A stretch of 64,000 nucleotides of DNA from Solicoccozyma terricola (lineage: Eukaryota; Basidiomycota; Tremellomycetes; Filobasidiales; Piskurozymaceae), in contig BCLD01000006.1 in NCBI GenBank assembly GCA_001600875.1, positions 687,429 through 751,428 of the forward strand, written 5' to 3'. Under the pieces are notes generated by a model. That model made no database searches. It was given only the letters and a program-made list of their open reading frames with translations, and was not told the DNA's origin. Shown piece after piece: positions 59,165-64,000 of this stretch. Each line of letters begins with the position of its first letter. Position 1 is the stretch's first letter. Both the position numbers and the translations under genes were made by a program.

Positions 59165-62100
59165 TCATTTTCGTACAAAAGACAGAGTCCCTAAGGAGTA
59201 CGAAATAAGCTCCATGAGTCGCTTGCTCTCCCCCTCTTGTGCCTGCAGCAGCTCGTCCAATGTCGCCCGCAGTTCCTCATTCGACACCAAAATGTCCCCA
59301 TGAACGGAAATGCAAACGGATATGAATGCCTGAATGGCCTCGAAGTCTCGGTGTGACCGGAGACGGCCAATAAGCGCCCGGAGGAAACTTTCGAGATGTT
59401 GGAGCGAAAGAAGAGAACGGATCTCGAGATCGATGGCGGCTGGGCTGAGACTCTTGATGTACTCGAAGAAATGTTGATCTGAAAGGAACAATTCTCAGTC
59501 AGGGCTGTCCGTGACGTGAACGATATCGCACTCACAGTCTCCCGATGTATCCTCTTTGCCAAGCCTGCGTGTGAACTCGCTCTCTGCAAAGAGATCTTGC
59601 AACGACGCTGGCGCTTCGGACTCCAAGCCACCCTTGCCCGCTTCAAGGTCGAATCGCGTCTCGAGGCCTTGGACTTGGGGAAGGAAGAACGGTGCTTGCT
59701 CTGGGGCCTTTGGTGGCTCGTGTGGCTTGTTCCGTTGCTGCGCGGGGGAAATAAATCAGTCAACATGATGGTCATCCCCGATGGTAATGATCACTGACCT
59801 TGATGGTTTCTAGGTTGAGGAGAGTTTGCCAGCGAGAACGAGGAATGAGCGACAAAGTTAACAACTCCTCTGTGAGCTGTTCAGGAGTGGTGTATATGTC
59901 CTGGTGTTCAGCCTGGCCGACCGGCGTGATACCGATGAGACCTATTGAATATCCGGAAGGTCAGTGCAATAAACCTCGAACCAGTCTTATATGGTACGCA
60001 CCAGCATCGTCATCAACTCCATGTGCTGATGGCATAGCCACATCGAATATGGAGCTTTCATCGATGTGCCTGAGCGAGACCTCAGTGAACTGAGCCTTGT
60101 TGGCCCTGCAATGTCAAGTGGAGGCGTTAGCAATGTTGTGTGAGCAGAAGCGCCCCCTTCACACTTACCACAGGTAAACCCCCAAGGAGTCTACGTGAGC
60201 GGTCGCCAGGAAATCTCCGGTCGGGGAGAAGGTTAAGGTGGTGGCAATGCTTGAAGGTCGGAAGGCATCGACTAGCTGTCCAGTAGGCACGTCGAAAGTG
60301 CGGATGACGCCGTCAAGCGAAGTGGTGACAAGCCATCTTGAGTCCGGTGAAAAGGCCTGAGGATGTGAAAGATGTTAGCAGCCGCTCTTGCGCACATGCT
60401 AATCATTCGCACTCACTGTATCAAGCACACGACCTCTAAACCCACTCAATTCTCGCACAATCCGCTTTGTCTCTATGTCAATTACCCTGAGCACTAGATC
60501 GTCGCAGATGACAGCTAGCAGTCCACTGTCTCGATGCAGTGTAATGGCAGTGACGTTTGATGGCATTGCCATAGTAGTGTCCAGAGTAGTGGAGTGAAAA
60601 TCGAAGAACTAAAGCATCGGTGTGGAAAGTCAGGTCAAGGAAGCTGAGACAGCTGACTGCGGAACTCACGTGGAGCACACCGTCGAGGGTACTGGCAACA
60701 AGTGTCCTATTCATACCATCAGTGGCCAATCCAGTCACTGCTTTTCCAGGAGAGACAGCTTTGCGAGCCTTGTTCGCTTTTGTTTTGGCAGGTGGAGCGC
60801 CTCCTAGATAGAACGTCTTCCGCTCTTGACCTGATTGCATGTTCCACAATTTAATGTGACCCGTTGAAGAGCCAGCAAGTCCAAAGTTTCCACAAGCAGT
60901 GACAGTGACAGCCTGGGGAAACGGAGTCGGACGATCAGATTTGAGTCTGACATGATGATGCGAGTCCAACCAACCTTGACCGTTCCATCGCCAACATTCA
61001 ATGACCACCTTCCTGCCCGTTTATCCTGAACTCTCCAAGTCCTCGCATTCCCATCTTCCACATGAGCGGTGATGACATCCTCCCAATCCTTTGCTCGTGT
61101 GGATGAGCTGGCCATGGCAGTGATGGGGTTGAATTTGAGTGACATTGCTTTGACGGAAAGAGCGTTTGCTTTCTTGACCATTGAACCTGAAAAATGAGAC
61201 AAAATTGATTAGCAACAGAACTCATGGAGGATATTTATTTCACCCCTTCAGCCCACCTTGAGACAGTTCATGACTCCTAGAATCCCTAACGACACTAGTA
61301 TACCTCAGCGCTCGATCTCTACCTGCCGTCAAGATCTGTTTTCCATCTTCCCCGTAGTACCGAATGCAGCTCAGAGGAGCATGATGACCGCTTCGAGATT
61401 TGAGCAATCGTGGAATCGCATTATCCGCATCACAAACCCATTGCTATATGATGCCATCAAACATATCAGCCTGGCGTCTAACCTCCAAGTAGTTCTTATA
61501 ACGCCCACCTTGATACTGTTATCACCACTCGAAGTGATCAACAACGGTTGACCAGCAACCCACTGCAGCCCGGTGACAGCAGCTTCATGAGCGTCCCTGA
61601 TGGTATGCAAAACTTTACCTCGCTCTTGAAGATCCCAAATGGCGATGGTACCATTGGTCGATGAGCTAGCCAGGATAGCTGGTCCTTCTGTCAATTATCA
61701 AATACGTTGACTTCAGCTCTCCCTATCATCCCATCAAGTGGTTAGAGGAATTGAAACGCACCCATTCGGAAATCCAGACCAACAATCCCTCCTTCCTCCA
61801 TTTTAAAGTTGAAAATATCTTCACCCTGTCTGATATCCACGATTCGGATCGAACCATCTTGGTATCCAAAGCCGAGGACATCTACAGCTGGAGACTGTGT
61901 GATTATAGTGACTCCAGATGGCGATGTCGACGATGGTGCTGAGAAAGAGTGAATGAGGGTTCTGTAGTAGGGTGGATTTCGATCAGGAAATGATGGGAAA
62001 TTGTAGGTGTCAGCAAAGGGGGGGGGGGGGGGACGCACTGTGTCCGGATGTTCCAGAGTTGGATGTCACCCTGTTGACTTCCCACAACAATTTTGTTCAG

Positions 62101-62824
62101 ATAGGTAGCAGGGTGCAGCATCGTAGTCGCTGTGAATGAAGAATGAAAGGTGATTTCTCCTTGGACGTCTGCGAGGATTGTCAAAAAAAGAAAAAGATCG
62201 AAAGAATCTCAACAATGTGTCCATTTCTCAAATAGATGGATGGAGCCAGTATCCCCCTCACCTCCCGTCTCGATCGACCAAATGATCATTCCTGTACCAT
62301 CCTCTTTCAACGCCAACAGCTGTTCTCCAAAGATCATAATTTGACCAAGGGTGCACGAATCATCCGAGGCATTGTATGAAGTGACTTGCTTGCCTCGTAG
62401 GTAACGAATTACTTGATGTCCGGTAGACGCAAAGACGGTATTCGCGTGAACCGCCAGACTGTTGATAGGAGCTGGACACTCCGGGCCTGGTACCAAGCAA
62501 TCAAAAACATTCAATCAGTCGTTTCGCTCGAACTTTTTTTGCAATCACCTCCAGAGACCGACACATACCGACAAACACCAAACCCATCTTCCCAGCTTCC
62601 CACATCGCCCAACTCCTACCCAACGAACTGACGATCGTCACATGCGGACCTGCAAGGGCGCCTTTCGTACTCTGCACCTGAAGTGCGAATGGGACATGGT
62701 TTGAAATATATCCTAGTGCTCTGAAAGGAGCGAATAGACGAGGTTGAGGCTGCTTTAAAGTCGATGAGGTGGGTTCTAGGAGCACTTTGGCTCGTTTTGC
62801 TGGTCTCTCAGTGGGTGCTGGCAT
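59165..62824 (-). CDS. UTP21: Utp21/WDR36, SSU processome WD40 protein
   Basis: A multi-exon gene with ATG at 62824 and stop at 59165. It consists of two consecutive WD40 propellers, with blades such as KIVVGSQQGDIQLWNIRT, SSTNGTIAIWDLQERGKVLH, SSGDNSIK, GLAGSSTGHIKLWNM and TTSLDGVIRTFDVPTGQL. These are followed by the Utp21-specific C-terminal region (SRWQTLLNLETIKQRNKPHE, PPKAPEQAPFFLP, FFEYIKSLSPAAIDLEIRSL and a helical end). Utp21 belongs to the UTP-B subcomplex in 18S rRNA processing. A 15-nt G run (62018-62032; poly C on the coding strand) lies in an intron. A TCACGTGACA element sits about 160 bp upstream of the start. Confidence 0.94.
62018..62032. repeat. poly(G) run, 15 nt, UTP21 intron
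   Basis: Poly(C) on the coding strand, starting just after the GTGCGT donor. Confidence 0.85.
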
Positions 62825-63077
62825 GATGAGGGTAATGCAGATAACACTGCGTCGGTTGGGCAGCTAATTGATGTGGTGATGGAGCTGCTCCTTGGGGACT
62901 TTTTATCTGAAAACGACGAGGACATGGGAATGGGATCTTTCATTCAAGCTCTTTCCAAATAGTTGGCATTCAGACATTTCTAAATCACGTGACAGTCGGT
63001 GGCGGTGGCGGCGGTGGCGGGAGAGACAGCCAGGCCGCGGGTTTCCACCACCTCCCCATCCCCATCCACCTCCCCTC

Positions 63078-64000
63078 CTAGAAGATGGTGTATCCTGTGG
63101 CCCCAAGTAGAAGTATATCCACATCAGTCCCCAGTTCCTCCCTCACGCCTATCCCCACACTCACCTCCATCCAAAACCACATCCGAACCCGTCATAAAAT
63201 CGCCACCAGCTCGTTCACTTAACAAAAGCGCCACCATATCGCCTACTTGTTTAGCTTCTGCGAATCTAGAAATAAATGAATCAGACAATCCCCCGTGTGG
63301 TGTGAATTAGTAGGCTTGCCAAAAAGGGGGTTGTATGCCTCTAACTGATGATGGCACCCCCGGGGGGGGAAGGCGACTTACTCTCCGATTGGAGTCCGAT
63401 CAGTCCATTCTTTAACGAACGCCTTGGAAGCTTCATCAGTTGGGTTTGATATCATATCGGTCGATACGTATCCCTTGTTATGTGTAAAGACGTTACATAA
63501 ATTCAGTTTTGGATGGTTGGGGAGAATGGATCGAATAGGTGAGAGGATCGATCACTTACAGGGGATATCATATTGACGCGAATTCCCCACTTTGCCCATT
63601 CTCCTGCTAGACTCTGAGTTGGGGATGGGTGACGGGTTCGATTGGTTAGCGCGGGTGGACGTTTCTGACCTCGGTTACTGTGATCTCCTCCCATTTCCCT
63701 TTTTTCACACACTCACTTTCCCCATCATAGTCAATCCAGCTTTACTCCCATTATAAGCACATTGAGCCTGTGGACTCATAGCTACCAATCCACTAATCGA
63801 AGAAACGAATAAAATATGTTTATTTAATTTCTTTATTGGATTTTCTTGAGATACGTTGATTGATGATGGGGTTTTACAAGGGATAGGAAGGGAGAGCCAT
63901 GATCTGACTAAAGATCGAGAGACGTAATATGGACCGAAAGTGTTTATTGAGAATATTGAAAGGAGTTCGTCTGTGTGAAGAAAGAAAAGAGGGGGGGGGG
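63078..64000 (-). CDS. short-chain dehydrogenase/reductase, 3' part
   Basis: The 3' portion of an SDR gene that continues beyond the right edge. Catalytic elements are present: the Ser of ILFVSSISG and the YxxxK of AYNGSKAGL, with SLAGEWAKWGIRVNMISPGY after it. The end is EAKQVGDMVALLLSERAGGD, FMTGSDVVLDGGYTIF with a TAG at 63080-63078. The DGG plus short hydrophobic tail is typical of classical SDRs such as fungal sorbose reductase/mannitol dehydrogenase-like enzymes. The cofactor-binding TGxxxGIG is outside the window, so NADH versus NADPH and substrate cannot be judged. The visible region is split by short introns, one of which (about 63136-63097) precedes a final exon of only about 17 nt. 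Confidence 0.85.

Overview
The window is nuclear DNA from a basidiomycete yeast, most likely a tremellomycete of the Cryptococcus/Kwoniella/Tremella kind. This rests on very intron-dense genes with short introns (mostly 50-130 nt, GTGAGT-type donors, CTRAY-like branch points), compact gene spacing on both strands, the protein set, and fungal families such as a Rom2-type Rho1 GEF with DEP and CNH domains, a TRP-like channel and Use1. There is no sign of a bacterial, viral, plasmid or organellar segment. I saw no transposon, tRNA, rRNA or CRISPR array.

Layout, left to right. A 5' fragment of a gamma-glutamyltransferase (minus) is followed by SWI5 (minus), NOC2 (plus), STT3 (plus), an unrecognised Ser/Pro-rich gene (minus), TIM17 (plus), a PWWP plus IBD-like chromatin gene (minus), a lysine-methyltransferase-like gene (plus), MZT1/MOZART1 (plus), a ROM2-like Rho GEF (plus), a small membrane protein (minus), FIG4 (minus), an Ariadne-type RBR ubiquitin ligase (minus), riboflavin kinase FMN1 (plus), lysyl-tRNA synthetase KRS1 (plus), KISH/TMEM167 (minus), USE1 SNARE (plus), a GCFC/PAXBP1-like gene (plus), a small Arg-rich protein (minus), RGP1 (plus), a TRP/Flc-like membrane protein (plus), an unknown Ser/Pro-rich gene (minus), TOP1 (plus), an NAA50-like acetyltransferase (plus), SLU7 (plus), UTP21 (minus), and the 3' part of a short-chain dehydrogenase (minus, runs off the right edge).

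The genes are housekeeping functions with no operon-like logic. By process they are: ribosome biogenesis (NOC2, UTP21), splicing (SLU7, GCFC-like), ER and Golgi traffic (STT3, USE1, KISH, RGP1), chromatin and DNA (SWI5, PWWP gene, TOP1), translation (KRS1, NAA50), mitochondrial import (TIM17) and signalling (ROM2-like, FIG4).

The most interesting signals are in gene architecture and non-coding DNA, not in a new protein system. (1) Canonical splicing plus reading frame require very small exons, several of which encode the defining motif of their protein: 5 nt and 13 nt in TOP1 (the latter holds the catalytic Tyr), 8 nt in the PWWP gene (inside the PWWP motif), 18 nt in STT3 (the DPWFN motif) and 22 nt in the methyltransferase. 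(2) The divergent promoter between the PWWP gene and the methyltransferase holds six same-strand copies of TACACGTCAT spaced 20-22 bp apart, i.e. two helical turns. (3) Long pure G or C runs (up to about 52 nt) lie only in introns and intergenic gaps and cluster at 11.4-18.7 kb. (4) A 47-bp tandem duplication sits inside a SWI5 intron and duplicates an acceptor-like site.

Exon boundaries were placed by eye from splice signals, frame and remembered family conservation. Coordinates could be off by a base in places, and starts are the least certain part.
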